From NCBI RefSeq assembly GCF_004745865.1, contig NZ_SRKZ01000003.1, positions 682,001 to 746,000 of the forward strand: a DNA stretch of 64,000 nucleotides, read 5' to 3'. Shown one piece after another: positions 35,005 to 43,909 of this stretch. The number at the start of each line of letters is the position of its first letter. The first letter of the stretch is position 1. Made by a program: the position numbers and the translations under genes. The DNA is from Hymenobacter wooponensis (GTDB lineage Bacteria > Bacteroidota > Bacteroidia > Cytophagales > Hymenobacteraceae). The notes beneath the pieces are model-generated. The model was not told the origin of the DNA. It did no database searches and saw nothing but the letters and a program-made list of their open reading frames with translations.

Positions 35005-36252
35005 CTATTCAGAGATGGTGAGTTCGGGCGTCTCCTGGTATTCCTTGGTATCCGAGAGAATGATCTGCTCCCCGGCAGCTAGGCCACTGGTTATCTGCAC
35101 GTAGTCGAAGTTGCTGCTACCAAACTGTACCGTCCGGCGCACGGCCTTCCCTTCCTTCAGCACAAACACGGGCTGCTCTTTGCCCCCCTGGTAGAAAGGC
35201 CCATTTTTCACGCGCACCACGTTGTGTAGGGCTTTGGTCACCACAAATACATCAGCCCGCAGGTTGGAGCGCAGCGCCGGATGGTTGTCCTGGGCCAGCG
35301 CGGCATAAAACGTAACCACGCCTTTCTCCACGGCCGGGCTTACCGTGCTGATGGTTCCGCGTAGATCGGTGCCGTTGATGCGAATCACGACCGGGTCGCC
35401 GAGGTGAAAGGCATCGGCGTAGGTATCGGAAATAGTAGCACGTACCCGGAAATGGCTGAGGTCAGCCACGCGGGCCAATGGGTCGCCGGCTTGTACGGTA
35501 GTGCCCAGGTCGTCTTTTACCCAGGTAAGTACGCCGGGCTGCTGGCTGCTGATGTTGGCCTGGGCCAGCTTGCCGGCTAGCTCCGCAATGCTGCGGTCCT
35601 GAATCTGCATGGTGAAGCCCAACTCCCGAACGTCGGCGGCATTGGCGGCGCGCTGGTTGCGAATCTGCTCGCCCAGGCGCTGCAGCTCAAGCTGCGCAAC
35701 TTTCAGGTTCAACTCAGCCTGCCGCACACTCTCGGAGGTGCCACCACCAATCTTCAGCAGGTATTGCTCATCGCGCAGCGCCGACTGCAGACTCCGCACT
35801 TTCACTTGCTGCACCTGCTCCTGGGAACGAAGGTCGTTGAGGGCTTTTTCGAGCGTGAGCTGGAGCTGGCCGTTTTTATTGCGGTTCTGCTGCTGCTCGT
35901 CCTGCAGCTTGGCTAGGGCCGTATTGGTTAGCTCTTTATCCAGCTCCAGAATAGTTTGGCCCGGCTGCACTTTGCTACCTAACGCTACGGCCACCCGCCG
36001 AATAGTGCTTTGAATTGGACTGGTAATTACCGCCTCGTGAGCCGGAATAATTACGCCGGCAGCCGTGAGGGAAGCTTCTACATCGCCTTGTTCAACGGTA
36101 GCCGTCAGAATGCTGCTGCGCTCTAGGCCAGGTTGGAGCACGGTACGGAAGGCTAACAGGCCTACAACAACTAGAATAATGGCTCCCGCCCCCAACAACC
36201 AACGGCGGCGTTGGCGACTGACAAGGGTGGCGTTAGGTAGTGCTCTGTCCAT
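35005..36252 (-). CDS. HlyD/MacA-type periplasmic adaptor
   Basis: A 415-residue membrane-fusion protein with an N-terminal anchor (RRWLLGAGAIILVVVGLLAF). ASLTAAGVIIPAHEAVITSPIQ opens the barrel and lipoyl half; a long coiled coil follows (LTNTALAKLQDEQQQNRNKNGQLQLTLEKALNDLRSQEQV to LKVAQLELQRLGEQIRNQRAAN); then the second lipoyl half LAQANISSQQPGVLTWVKDDLGTTVQAGDPLARVAD and a C-terminal barrel ending in VQITSGLAAGEQIILSD. It bridges the permeases and TolC. First gene of the first exporter transcript, with a sigma-54-like promoter upstream. Confidence 0.9.
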   Translation of the reverse strand: MDRALPNATLVSRQRRRWLLGAGAIILVVVGLLAFRTVLQPGLERSSILTATVEQGDVEASLTAAGVIIPAHEAVITSPIQSTIRRVAVALGSKVQPGQTILELDKELTNTALAKLQDEQQQNRNKNGQLQLTLEKALNDLRSQEQVQQVKVRSLQSALRDEQYLLKIGGGTSESVRQAELNLKVAQLELQRLGEQIRNQRAANAADVRELGFTMQIQDRSIAELAGKLAQANISSQQPGVLTWVKDDLGTTVQAGDPLARVADLSHFRVRATISDTYADAFHLGDPVVIRINGTDLRGTISTVSPAVEKGVVTFYAALAQDNHPALRSNLRADVFVVTKALHNVVRVKNGPFYQGGKEQPVFVLKEGKAVRRTVQFGSSNFDYVQITSGLAAGEQIILSDTKEYQETPELTISE

Positions 36253-36287
36253 TTTCGTACAGGATGAATAGGGTTTCCTGTACAGTC

Positions 36288-36305
36288 AGCCAAGCAGCAT
36301 GCCAC
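36288..36305 (-). promoter_or_regulatory. Sigma-54-like -24/-12 promoter for adaptor operon
   Basis: GTGGCATGCTGCTTGGCT on the minus strand, with TGGCA at -24 and TTGG at -12, 36 nt before the adaptor ATG. The -24 GG is 67 nt from the operator at 36370, exactly the spacing seen at the ATPase promoter. Confidence 0.6.
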
Positions 36306-36369
36306 AATTATAAAATCCTTTATATCAGCAAATTAACCAACATACACTCAAATAGTGTTTTGATAAATA

Positions 36370-36404
36370 TGTCCATTAATGGACAGGCTGTTCGAAAATA
36401 AGAA
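36370..36404 (-). promoter_or_regulatory. Palindromic enhancer-type operator for NtrC-type regulator
   Basis: TGTCCATTAATGGACA (36370-36385) is a perfect 16-bp palindrome; GGC and TGTTC follow (TGTTC at 36389-36393), as at 31745-31779 where GAG and TGTTC occupy the same offsets. It is the second copy of the exporter operator. Confidence 0.65.
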
Positions 36405-36420
36405 GTCTGGGTTCAGCCAT

Positions 36421-36463
36421 AAAAAAGCACAGCCCCGATAAGCAGGTGCTTATCGGGGCTGTG
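36421..36463 (-). terminator. Hairpin terminator after GH43 gene
   Basis: Perfect 17-nt arms CACAGCCCCGATAAGCA (36428-36444) and its inverse (36447-36463) with a GG loop, and A6 at 36421-36426 giving U on the minus strand. It lies 37 nt past the GH43 stop and insulates the exporter operator. Confidence 0.78.
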
Positions 36464-36499
36464 TACGTTGCCTCCGGAGCTAGCTAATGGCTAAGTGGC

Positions 36500-38179
36500 C
36501 TAGCGCTGGTTTCGGATGGTAAAGTTGTTGAAGGCTACCATGGCCGAGGAATCACCTTGTGCCAAGAGGCCTACGCGTACTCCACGGTCCCACGGGGGTA
36601 GGTACTCGCCATTCAGGGCAAAGCTATCCAGCACCACCGGCTGCCATGCTGCGCCATCAATATTATAGGTGAAGCGGAAGCGCTGTCCACCCCAAGCTTC
36701 GAGGCGCAGGTTCAGCGTCTGGCAATCTGGGAGGTCTATCTTAGACAGCGTCTGATGCGTACCCCCTTTCACGTGCCACACTTGCAGGGAGTTGTCGCCG
36801 GTTACCAGGGCCAGGGCATTGTCAGGGTCACCAATGGCGCACAGGCCCGCGAAGGTGCCTGGTTCCAAAGAGGATGCTGCCAATGAGGTAGTAGCCTTAT
36901 ACGTAGCCGTGAAGGTGCGCTGTGCTACAATAGAGCCTAGGCCAGTAGCGCTGGCGGTCAACAGCAGTTGTCCGTCGCTCACCCCTACTTCTGGCTGACG
37001 ACCAATAGGCCACTGCCAGCTACCGGCGAGGGTATTGCCCATGAAGTTCTCCGTGATGTTGAGCACGCTCACATCCTTCAGCGGCGCAGCCTGGGGGCTG
37101 TTGCCCTCAAACTCGGGCCAGCCTTCCTCATTGAAGGTGAACTCGCTGAGGATGCCCTGACGGCCCACGAACTCATGGCTCTGGTTGTAGTAGGCGTGGT
37201 GCAGCAGGAACCAGCGGCCCTCATACTGCGCTACGGTACCATGACCAGGGCATTTCCAGGTGGCATTCTTCTTCAGAATAGGGTTCTGGGGGCACTTTTC
37301 CCAGGGGCCCAGCAGGCTCTTAGCGCGGGCCACGCCGGTAGCGTAGGTGCAGCATTTGCCGCAGCAGCCATTACCAGCGTAGAACATGTAGAAGTAGTCC
37401 TCGTGGCGGATGATGGCCGAACCTTCTACCAGGCATCCTTCCCAAGACAGAGGATCATTCCGGAAAAGCTCCACCTTCTTGCCCACCAGGGCGGTGTGCG
37501 TATCGTTGATGCGCTGAGCAAAGATGGGCGTGGGCTTTTTATAGGCGTTGCCGTCTTCCTTCCACACCAGATACAGTTTGCCATGCTCATCGCGCATCGG
37601 GAAACCGTCGATGGAGCCGTAGCGCTGTGCTACCAAGAAACCGTGGTCGGTGTACGGGCCTTCAGGGCTATCAGCACTGGCTACGCCGATGGCCAGACGG
37701 CCCTTTTTGCCCTTCTGACGGGCGGTGTAGTAAAGATAGGTCTTCCCGTTCTCGTGGAAAATCTCCGGGGCCCAGAAGTTGGTACCAGCCCACTCCGGCA
37801 ACGACTCGGTAGTCGGGAACACGTGGCTCACCAGTTCCCAGTCAACTAGGTTAGTTGACTTGAACAGCGGAAACACAGGCCCCCATTCAGCCGAAGTTGC
37901 GCTGGCCCAGTATGTATCGCCAATCTGCGCGATCGTAGGGTCAGGAAAGTCGCCGGGAAGAACAATGTTGGCGTATGATGTAAGTGGCTGCGAAGCTACA
38001 GGTGGGGCCAGGTGCACAGCCGTGTTAGTAGCTTCGGAAGCAGCAGCACAAGGAGTGCTGGTGGTGGGAGCCTGTAAATAGGCTTGGGTTTCTACTGTGA
38101 GAGACACAACAGAGGGAGTTGAGAGAACAGGGAGAGTCAATCGTCCGAAGAAGGAAATGGCTTCCAATAGGAAAGCCAA
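36500..38179 (-). CDS. GH43-family glycoside hydrolase with C-terminal beta-sandwich
   Basis: 559 residues. After an N-terminal leader (about 65 residues, weak signal) the propeller begins at NIVLPGDFPDPTIAQIGDTY. The catalytic triad is readable: base Asp80 in DFPDP, pKa modulator Asp191 in SIDGFP, acid Glu252 in VEGSAI. KSTNLVDWELVSHVF and NGKTYLYYTARQKGKKGRLAIG are family-typical. From about 375 a beta-sandwich (ITENFMGNTLAGSWQWP to NFTIRNQR) follows, like the domain attached to many arabinosidases and xylosidases. A stretch NGCCGKCCTYATG is unusually cysteine-rich. Likely cleaves alpha-L-arabinose or beta-xylose residues. Confidence 0.9.
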   Translation of the reverse strand: MAFLLEAISFFGRLTLPVLSTPSVVSLTVETQAYLQAPTTSTPCAAASEATNTAVHLAPPVASQPLTSYANIVLPGDFPDPTIAQIGDTYWASATSAEWGPVFPLFKSTNLVDWELVSHVFPTTESLPEWAGTNFWAPEIFHENGKTYLYYTARQKGKKGRLAIGVASADSPEGPYTDHGFLVAQRYGSIDGFPMRDEHGKLYLVWKEDGNAYKKPTPIFAQRINDTHTALVGKKVELFRNDPLSWEGCLVEGSAIIRHEDYFYMFYAGNGCCGKCCTYATGVARAKSLLGPWEKCPQNPILKKNATWKCPGHGTVAQYEGRWFLLHHAYYNQSHEFVGRQGILSEFTFNEEGWPEFEGNSPQAAPLKDVSVLNITENFMGNTLAGSWQWPIGRQPEVGVSDGQLLLTASATGLGSIVAQRTFTATYKATTSLAASSLEPGTFAGLCAIGDPDNALALVTGDNSLQVWHVKGGTHQTLSKIDLPDCQTLNLRLEAWGGQRFRFTYNIDGAAWQPVVLDSFALNGEYLPPWDRGVRVGLLAQGDSSAMVAFNNFTIRNQR

Positions 38180-38873
38180 CTCCTGCGCTGAAACCTATAA
38201 CTGGAAGGTATCAGAAGTGGGGAGCTTACCCAGCCGACCAGGCTGAGCTATCAGAAGAAACTTGTAATTGCAATATTCCTACATCAACCACCGTACTCGC
38301 CTGCACAGTGACCAAACCGCGTGAGGATTGTCGCTAAAGCGTAATCCTTTCTCAAAGGTGCCATTATTTCGAAAAAAATCATCGGCGTCTCCTCAATGGC
38401 AAAGCAGCCGCACACACCCTATTTAGCACATTTCGGGCCATTCCCTCGATTACGACAGATAATTAAACTTATATAAAATTATAATTTTACCTATAGAGCA
38501 TCATAAAGTAGAAGTTTTCTGCGGGCTAACTAGATTAATCGAACTCCGTGTAGCAGGCTTAGGATGAGCGGCATGCAGAATATTTTTTTCACTAAAGGCA
38601 AAATTTTATTGCCCTTAGACGTGCTCAGGCCCCATCAGTGACCCTGAATAGTAGGAATGCCCTAGCTGGTGGCCCTAATTTATTTTTCAGCGAAGGGCAG
38701 GCAACGGTTTGAGGTCAGGCACCATCTGGCTTATAGCAGCCCGAAAGTTGCTCCTTGCTTACCTACGGTTTAGCTAGCCAGCCCTCTACTCTTTTCCAAT
38801 TAGGCGGCTCTCTGTCTCTATTCACTGATTTCGCCTTTTTCAGAAGTCATCAGAAATAAATCATCAAGGTACC
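38180..38873. other. Long AT-rich intergenic region between divergent genes
   Basis: About 700 nt of non-coding sequence between the start of the GH43 gene and the promoter of the TonB receptor. 38340-38620 is clearly AT-rich, with a run of A/T around 38461-38490. I see no reading frame with coding character and no strong inverted repeat. Confidence 0.55.
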
Positions 38874-38904
38874 TTGCGTTACATAGTACCTTCACTTATA
38901 TTTG
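38874..38904 (+). promoter_or_regulatory. Bacteroidetes-type promoter for TonB receptor
   Basis: TTG at 38874-38876 and TATATTTG at 38897-38904 are separated by 20 nt, matching the TTG-N(19-21)-TAnnTTTG consensus of the primary sigma factor in Bacteroidetes. It implies a 5' leader of about 270 nt before the receptor ATG at 39181. Confidence 0.65.
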
Positions 38905-39180
38905 TCTCAGTGATTGGTTGAACTCTGGCGTTGGTCCTCGCTGGCTCTGCAACGGGCCCCGGCCAACGCCACCCCACCCCTCCCGGCACCAATCGGGTAC
39001 CGGAGCCGCCTAAGCCCAGTGTGGTACAACCCACCAGACGATAGGCAGCACGGGGTGCAAGCGGGGCAGAACACCTGCCCCCTACCTTCTGATTGATTTC
39101 CTGCAAAGAGCATCCGGCGGAACCGCGGCCACCGGACACAGCTCCCTCTTGCCCGAAACTTCCACTATTCCCTCTTCCTG

Positions 39181-41643
39181 ATGACTTCCTATCTACCTTC
39201 CAGCCGGACCCTCCAGGGCCTGGGGTTCCTCGCTATGCTCTTTCCTCTGGCCGCGGCGGCCCAGCAACAACCCGCCGGCACCGTGCAGGGCACCCTGCTC
39301 GACCAAGCTAACAGCCAGCCCGTACCCTTTGCCAACGTAGTGGTACTGCGCGCCCAGGACTCTACGTTTGTGGCCGGCGCCGAATCTGCCGAAAATGGCA
39401 CCTTCACGCTGGATAAGCTTGGCCTAGGTTCCTATATAGTTAAATTTACCGCGGTTGGCTACCAGGGCCTGCGGCGTTCTATTGCTCTAACCCCGGCTGC
39501 TCCTACCCTGCGGATGGGCGCGCTGAAACTAGCCTCTACCTCTACCCAACTGGCTGGCGTAACGGTGCAGGGCGAGCGGGCCGCAGTGCAGGAGAGCCTT
39601 GATAAAAAGGTAATTAACGTAGAAAAAGACCTCAGCAGCGTGGGCGGCACGGCCGTAAATGTGCTGCAGAATGTGCCCTCCGTTACCGTGGCCGCCGATG
39701 GCACGGTGAGCATGCGCGGCAGCTCCAACATCACCATCCTGATTGACGGCAAACCCAGCAACTCTGCCAACAGCGGGGCCGGCGGCAACCGCCTCGAGCA
39801 GATTCCGGCCAGCTCCATTGAGCGCGTAGAGGTAGTAACTAACCCCTCGGCCCGCTATGATGCCGCCGGCGCGGGTGGGGTGCTGAATATCATCCTGAAA
39901 AAGCAGAAGAAGGATGGCTGGAACGGGCAAGCTATGCTAACCGTAGGCACCCGCGACAAATACAACCCCAGCCTGAGCCTGAATCGCCGTATAGGCAAGC
40001 TTAATATGTTCGGCTCGGCCAATCTGCGCGACGATATGTACCGCAGCCGCATGTGGAGCGACCAGTTCACCGTTGTGGAAGGCCAGGAATTGCGCACGTA
40101 TCAGCAAGGCAACAACCTGCGCCACAACAAGAACTATAATGGCCGGCTGGGTTTCGACTATACATTGCCGGCCAACCAGAGCCTAACGGTAACGCTGGAG
40201 CCCAATTTCAACCGGAGCGCTAACTCTGGTACGCAGCTGGCTACCCTCACGGGAGCTACCAATGCCCGCATCGGCAGCACCTTCGGGGTTTCAGAGAATG
40301 TAGACAACATTGATGGCTCAGTTGACTACCGGCGCACCTGGGACGCCCACAAGGGCCGGGAGCTGACGGGTAGCATCAACTACACTAACCTCAATGCCGA
40401 CGTGGTAGTAGCCCAGCGCAACACCGAGGGCTCCGCTGATTTGCTGGAGTGGAAGCAAGACCTGCACGTTGACCTCAACGCCGTAGCCGGCCAGGTAGAT
40501 TACGTGCACCCGATGGGAGAAAAGGCGCGCTTCGATGCTGGGTTGAAAGGACAGTGGCAGGCTAATAATGGCACCGACGACTTCCTGCGCCAGAACACCG
40601 ATAATGCTGGCTTCTCACGCTTAGCTGACCGTTCCTACGCCTACGACTTTAAGGAGTATCTGCAGGCTGGCTACGCTACCTATCAGCAGGAAACTGGCAA
40701 GTGGACCATGCAGGGTGGCCTACGTGCGGAGTACACCAACACCAGCGGCCAGGTGCAGGGCGGCAATGGCCCCTTCAAGCTCGAATACCTGAACCTGTTC
40801 CCTTCGGCCTCAGTAGCCCGCAAGCTTTCGGGCGCCGACCAGCGCTTGCAGCTCAGCTACTCGCGGCGCCTGAACCGGCCCAACTTCATGCAACTGCTGG
40901 CCTTCCCGCTTTATCAAGACCAGCGTTCCTACCGCATTGGTAATCCCACCCTGCGCCCCGAGTACATCAACGCGCTGGAGCTAGGCCACCAGATAACCAT
41001 GGGCCAGGCTTCCCTCACCTCTACCCTCTTCTATCGCCAGACTACCAACGCCATTCAGCGCCTGGTGCGCGTAGATACCACGGCTACCCGCCTCTACGGT
41101 GCCGGCGCCGTGATTACCGCCCAGTACAACGACAATTTTGGCCAAGCCACCAGCTATGGGGCGGAGCTTTCCCTGAACCAGCCCCTCGCTAAGTGGTGGC
41201 GCCTCACGGCCAGCGGCTCTTTGTTTCAGAACACCGTAACGGCCGCCACCGGCAACGAGGCTAACCGCCGGGTAGTGTCGGGTACGGCTCGTCTAATGAA
41301 CTCCTTCACTCCCACCCCCAAGCTTGATATTCAGGTGACGGGCAACTACCGCGCGGCGGCCGTTACGGCGCAGGGTCGGATTTCGCCGGTGGGGTCTATG
41401 GACGTGGCCTTGCGCCAGCGCCTGTTCAACGACCGGGGTGCCGTTACCCTCCGCGTGTCTGACGTCTTCAACACCCAGCGTAACCGCACTGAAACCTACA
41501 CGGAGGGCTTCCGGGCCACCTACTACAATAAGTGGGAGTCGCGGGTTGGCTACCTGGGCTTCTCCTGGTACCTGGGCTCCAACAAACCCCCGAAGAAAAT
41601 AGAAAGCCAGCCTCAGGGTGGCGGTGGGGGCTTTGGCGGCTAA
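39181..41643 (+). CDS. TonB-dependent outer-membrane receptor (carboxypeptidase-like N-domain)
   Basis: An 820-residue outer-membrane protein with signal (MTSYLPSSRTLQGLGFLAML...AAAQQ). Residues about 30-115 form a carboxypeptidase-like regulatory domain (GTVQGTLLDQANSQPVPFANVVVLRA), about 125-235 a plug (VINVEKDLSSVGGTAVNVLQNVPSVTVAADGTVSMRGSSNITILIDGKP), and the rest a beta barrel ending in SRVGYLGFSWYLGSN followed by a Gly-rich tail GGGGGFGG. It lacks the SusC signature and a SusD partner, so it belongs to the stand-alone receptor group. Ligand unknown. Confidence 0.88.
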   Translation: MTSYLPSSRTLQGLGFLAMLFPLAAAAQQQPAGTVQGTLLDQANSQPVPFANVVVLRAQDSTFVAGAESAENGTFTLDKLGLGSYIVKFTAVGYQGLRRSIALTPAAPTLRMGALKLASTSTQLAGVTVQGERAAVQESLDKKVINVEKDLSSVGGTAVNVLQNVPSVTVAADGTVSMRGSSNITILIDGKPSNSANSGAGGNRLEQIPASSIERVEVVTNPSARYDAAGAGGVLNIILKKQKKDGWNGQAMLTVGTRDKYNPSLSLNRRIGKLNMFGSANLRDDMYRSRMWSDQFTVVEGQELRTYQQGNNLRHNKNYNGRLGFDYTLPANQSLTVTLEPNFNRSANSGTQLATLTGATNARIGSTFGVSENVDNIDGSVDYRRTWDAHKGRELTGSINYTNLNADVVVAQRNTEGSADLLEWKQDLHVDLNAVAGQVDYVHPMGEKARFDAGLKGQWQANNGTDDFLRQNTDNAGFSRLADRSYAYDFKEYLQAGYATYQQETGKWTMQGGLRAEYTNTSGQVQGGNGPFKLEYLNLFPSASVARKLSGADQRLQLSYSRRLNRPNFMQLLAFPLYQDQRSYRIGNPTLRPEYINALELGHQITMGQASLTSTLFYRQTTNAIQRLVRVDTTATRLYGAGAVITAQYNDNFGQATSYGAELSLNQPLAKWWRLTASGSLFQNTVTAATGNEANRRVVSGTARLMNSFTPTPKLDIQVTGNYRAAAVTAQGRISPVGSMDVALRQRLFNDRGAVTLRVSDVFNTQRNRTETYTEGFRATYYNKWESRVGYLGFSWYLGSNKPPKKIESQPQGGGGGFGG

Positions 41644-42115
41644 GCTCTGCTAGGCCACTCGCAAAATAAATTTTTGAGCCGCTGTAACTTTTTGCAAAAA
41701 ACGCGGTGTCCACATCAGAAGCAGCGCTTTAGAGCTGTTCTACTTGCCCACTAGGATATCAGGTATCGGCTATAAAAAATATTTTTTCACCCTTAAGCAT
41801 CTATTTACCTGCGGCTCTCATCTACTAGATAGCTGCAGTTCTTCCGGCAGACAGGTAGCTACTTCTGCTGTTGTTTACCGCTCCTGCTTCGGCCCGCGGC
41901 GACTTCTCCTCCCGGAAAGTCATGGCCACCCGCCCGCCGAACGTGCTCCGCTCAGTTGCGGCGGAGCTGCCCAGAGTTGCTGGTGTGCGCACAGGCCTTA
42001 CGTGCCAAAGCTAGCGGCTCTATCCTTCGTTTTCTAGTTGTGTTTTTTCGGTTTGCCTGCGAGTGCGGGCAGGTCGGCTGGTCTCTCTTTGCCCAAATTC
42101 TTTCCCTAAAAAACC
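41644..42115. other. Intergenic spacer after TonB receptor
   Basis: About 470 nt. It holds an AT-rich patch (TATAAAAAATATTTTTTCACC around 41772) that may contain a promoter for the next gene. No frame here has plausible coding character, and no clear terminator follows the receptor. Confidence 0.5.
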
Positions 42116-42496
42116 ATGAAAACTTCCCTGATTTCTCGCCTGAGTGCTTTGTGCCTTACCCTGGTTTGCTCCACCACCCTGGCAATGGCTGATCCAGTGA
42201 TATATACCGAAAGCCCCATTGTGGCCAAGAGTGGCTACTGGACCATCGTAACCGATCCACAACTCCGCGACCATTCAACGGTGCGGTTCTACAATGACCA
42301 GCATGAGCTACTGTACGAGGAGCAACTGAACGGAGTATACCTCGACCCCTCCAAGAGCCTTGCCGCCCATCATCGTATTTCCAAGATGCTCGGCACTACG
42401 TTGCAGCAAGTGCAGCGGCTTAATACGAAATGCGCTGTTTCTTCCAACATGGTAGCCCTCAACCGCCACACTCAGCGCCTGTACGCCGTGCGGTAG
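42116..42496 (+). CDS. Small secreted protein, unknown
   Basis: A 126-residue protein with a clear signal peptide (MKTSLISRLSALCLTLVCSTTLAMA). The mature part starts with YTESPIVAKSGYWTIVTDPQLRDHSTVRFYNDQHELLYEEQLNGVYLD, a short beta-sheet typical of small exported Bacteroidetes proteins, and ends in a helical segment (RISKMLGTTLQQVQRLN). No domain recognised. Its first eight codons resemble those of the 42823 gene, which suggests related export leaders. Confidence 0.65.
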   Translation: MKTSLISRLSALCLTLVCSTTLAMADPVIYTESPIVAKSGYWTIVTDPQLRDHSTVRFYNDQHELLYEEQLNGVYLDPSKSLAAHHRISKMLGTTLQQVQRLNTKCAVSSNMVALNRHTQRLYAVR

Positions 42497-42822
42497 CAGT
42501 ACCTGGCCTAGAGCCAGCGGCCCCATCGCCCCTTCCATTATCCTAGCTAGTAAATACCGCGTGTTGCAAGCGCTAGGCCTATTGCCAGCCTTGTCTGATA
42601 CTTATAGTACATTTTACCGAGTGGCCTAGCGAGGCCCTCCGCTACCCGGCCTCCGCCCTTGCGGCGGGGCCCCGCCCCACCTAGCCAGTGGCCTACCACT
42701 GCTCCTCTGGGCTCGACTCCAACTACTTTTCTGACCATCGCCGGGTATAGTCCGGTCCCTGCTGCGGGTGCCTGTTGAGCGCCGGAGATGGCCACGCCTT
42801 TGTCTTTCATTTTTGCATTGCC

Positions 42823-43284
42823 ATGAAAACTTCCTTTGCCTCCTGCACCCTGTTGGGCCTTTCTCTTCTCTTCACTGCAAGCGTGCTACCCGCCCAGGCT
42901 CAATCGGGGCAACGGGGCTCGCTCACTGGGCGCCTCTTCGACGGCCAGACCCAGGAACCCATTCCGCACGCCAACGTGGTACTCCTGCGAGCCTCCGACA
43001 ATTTCTTTGTAAAGTCGGTGGAAACGGACGCCAAAGGCGTTTTCCGGGCGGGCAACCTGCCGCTAGGCCAGTACAAGTTTCGTACTACGGTACTGGGCTA
43101 CCAAGCGGTCAACCCCAAGGTAGCTTTTCATGCTCGTCAAACTCACGTGGCGCTGGGCTCAGTTGTGATGGTACCCCTAAACACGCCCCGCGTTACGCAG
43201 GCCAGCAAGCTCGCGTGGGCCCAGCGAAGCAGCGCAGTGGCCGGACTGGAACCTCTGCGCCCCGCCCTGCGGGTGCGGTCGTAA
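42823..43284 (+). CDS. Secreted stand-alone carboxypeptidase-like regulatory domain
   Basis: 153 residues from the ATG at 42823 (signal MKTSFASCTLLGLSLLFTASVLPAQAQ). One domain, GSLTGRLFDGQTQEPIPHANVVLLRASDNFFVKSVETDAKGVFRAGNLPLGQYKFRTTVLGYQ, closely parallels the N-terminal domain of the TonB receptor at 39181 (same strand order and spacing), but no plug or barrel follows. A basic tail ends the protein. It may be a duplicated fragment of a receptor gene or a small binding protein. Confidence 0.7.
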   Translation: MKTSFASCTLLGLSLLFTASVLPAQAQSGQRGSLTGRLFDGQTQEPIPHANVVLLRASDNFFVKSVETDAKGVFRAGNLPLGQYKFRTTVLGYQAVNPKVAFHARQTHVALGSVVMVPLNTPRVTQASKLAWAQRSSAVAGLEPLRPALRVRS

Positions 43285-43426
43285 CGGCCCCACGGCCCCC
43301 TAGGCCAGTGCGCTTAGCTTACTAGAGCGCGGTGGTTAGCTAGTGAAGGAGCTTTTTTCGCTAGCTAACCTCAGTCGTCTGATTGCACTCTAGGCAAGCA
43401 TTATCCTTGCTGATTATATGGCCGGG

Positions 43427-43762
43427 TTAGTTCGATAAAGAGCCTATTGAGTCGTAGATGACCACTTTCTCCCAGTAGCGAGCATACTCATTGCGAAACT
43501 CATCGTGAATTGGGTGCTGCTGATACTCCTCCTCCGCGGCTGCATTCTCGAAAAGGCACAGCCACGAGTAAGTGTAGGTTCGTTCAATCACGTCGCGGTT
43601 TGTTGGGGCTGGGGTGCCGATATGGGACATCTTAATGACGGAAATACCGGCCAGCTTTTGCAGTCCTTCCAGCAGTGTGGCATTGTCGGCCTCGCTGGCA
43701 GTTGCAGGTGTGTAAAACAAAACGTGGTGTACGAAGCGGTCTGATGAGGAAGGAATAGTCAT
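43427..43762 (-). CDS. Dabb-family (stress-responsive alpha/beta barrel) protein
   Basis: 111 residues from the ATG at 43762 (MTIPSSSDRFVHHVLFYTPA); a longer frame to 43846 adds an unlikely leader. RFVHHVLFYTPATASEADNATLLEGLQKLAGISVIKMSHIGTPA and YTYSWLCLFENAAAEEEYQQHPIHDEFRNEYARYWEKVVIYDSI follow the Dabb ferredoxin-like fold, including the C-terminal HxxF helix. These dimeric proteins are of mixed or unknown function. It stands alone. Confidence 0.8.
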   Translation of the reverse strand: MTIPSSSDRFVHHVLFYTPATASEADNATLLEGLQKLAGISVIKMSHIGTPAPTNRDVIERTYTYSWLCLFENAAAEEEYQQHPIHDEFRNEYARYWEKVVIYDSIGSLSN

Positions 43763-43857
43763 AGGGTCAGGATAATCTGGGGTAAACGTGACTTTGAGTT
43801 TAGTTGAAAGTGTTTGTGCCCAACGGCAGTAATACTTGGTGAACATACTCTACTTCT

Positions 43858-43909
43858 GGCTTACTGCGAAAAGCCTCAACCAAATGGTTGAGGCTTTTCG
43901 CAGTAAGCC
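43858..43909. terminator. 25-bp perfect hairpin
   Basis: Arms begin GGCTTACTGCGAAAAGCC (43858) and continue to CTCAACCA (43882); the exact inverse occupies 43885-43909 with a 2-nt AA loop. It lies just upstream of the Dabb gene and could be a terminator for minus-strand transcription entering from the right. Confidence 0.65.

Noticed and set aside
36968-37849. 293-codon open frame on the plus strand
   Set aside because: Antisense shadow of the GH43 gene.
41744-42037. 97-codon frame after the TonB receptor
   Set aside because: No coding character; it contains the AT-rich promoter-like patch and has no plausible start.
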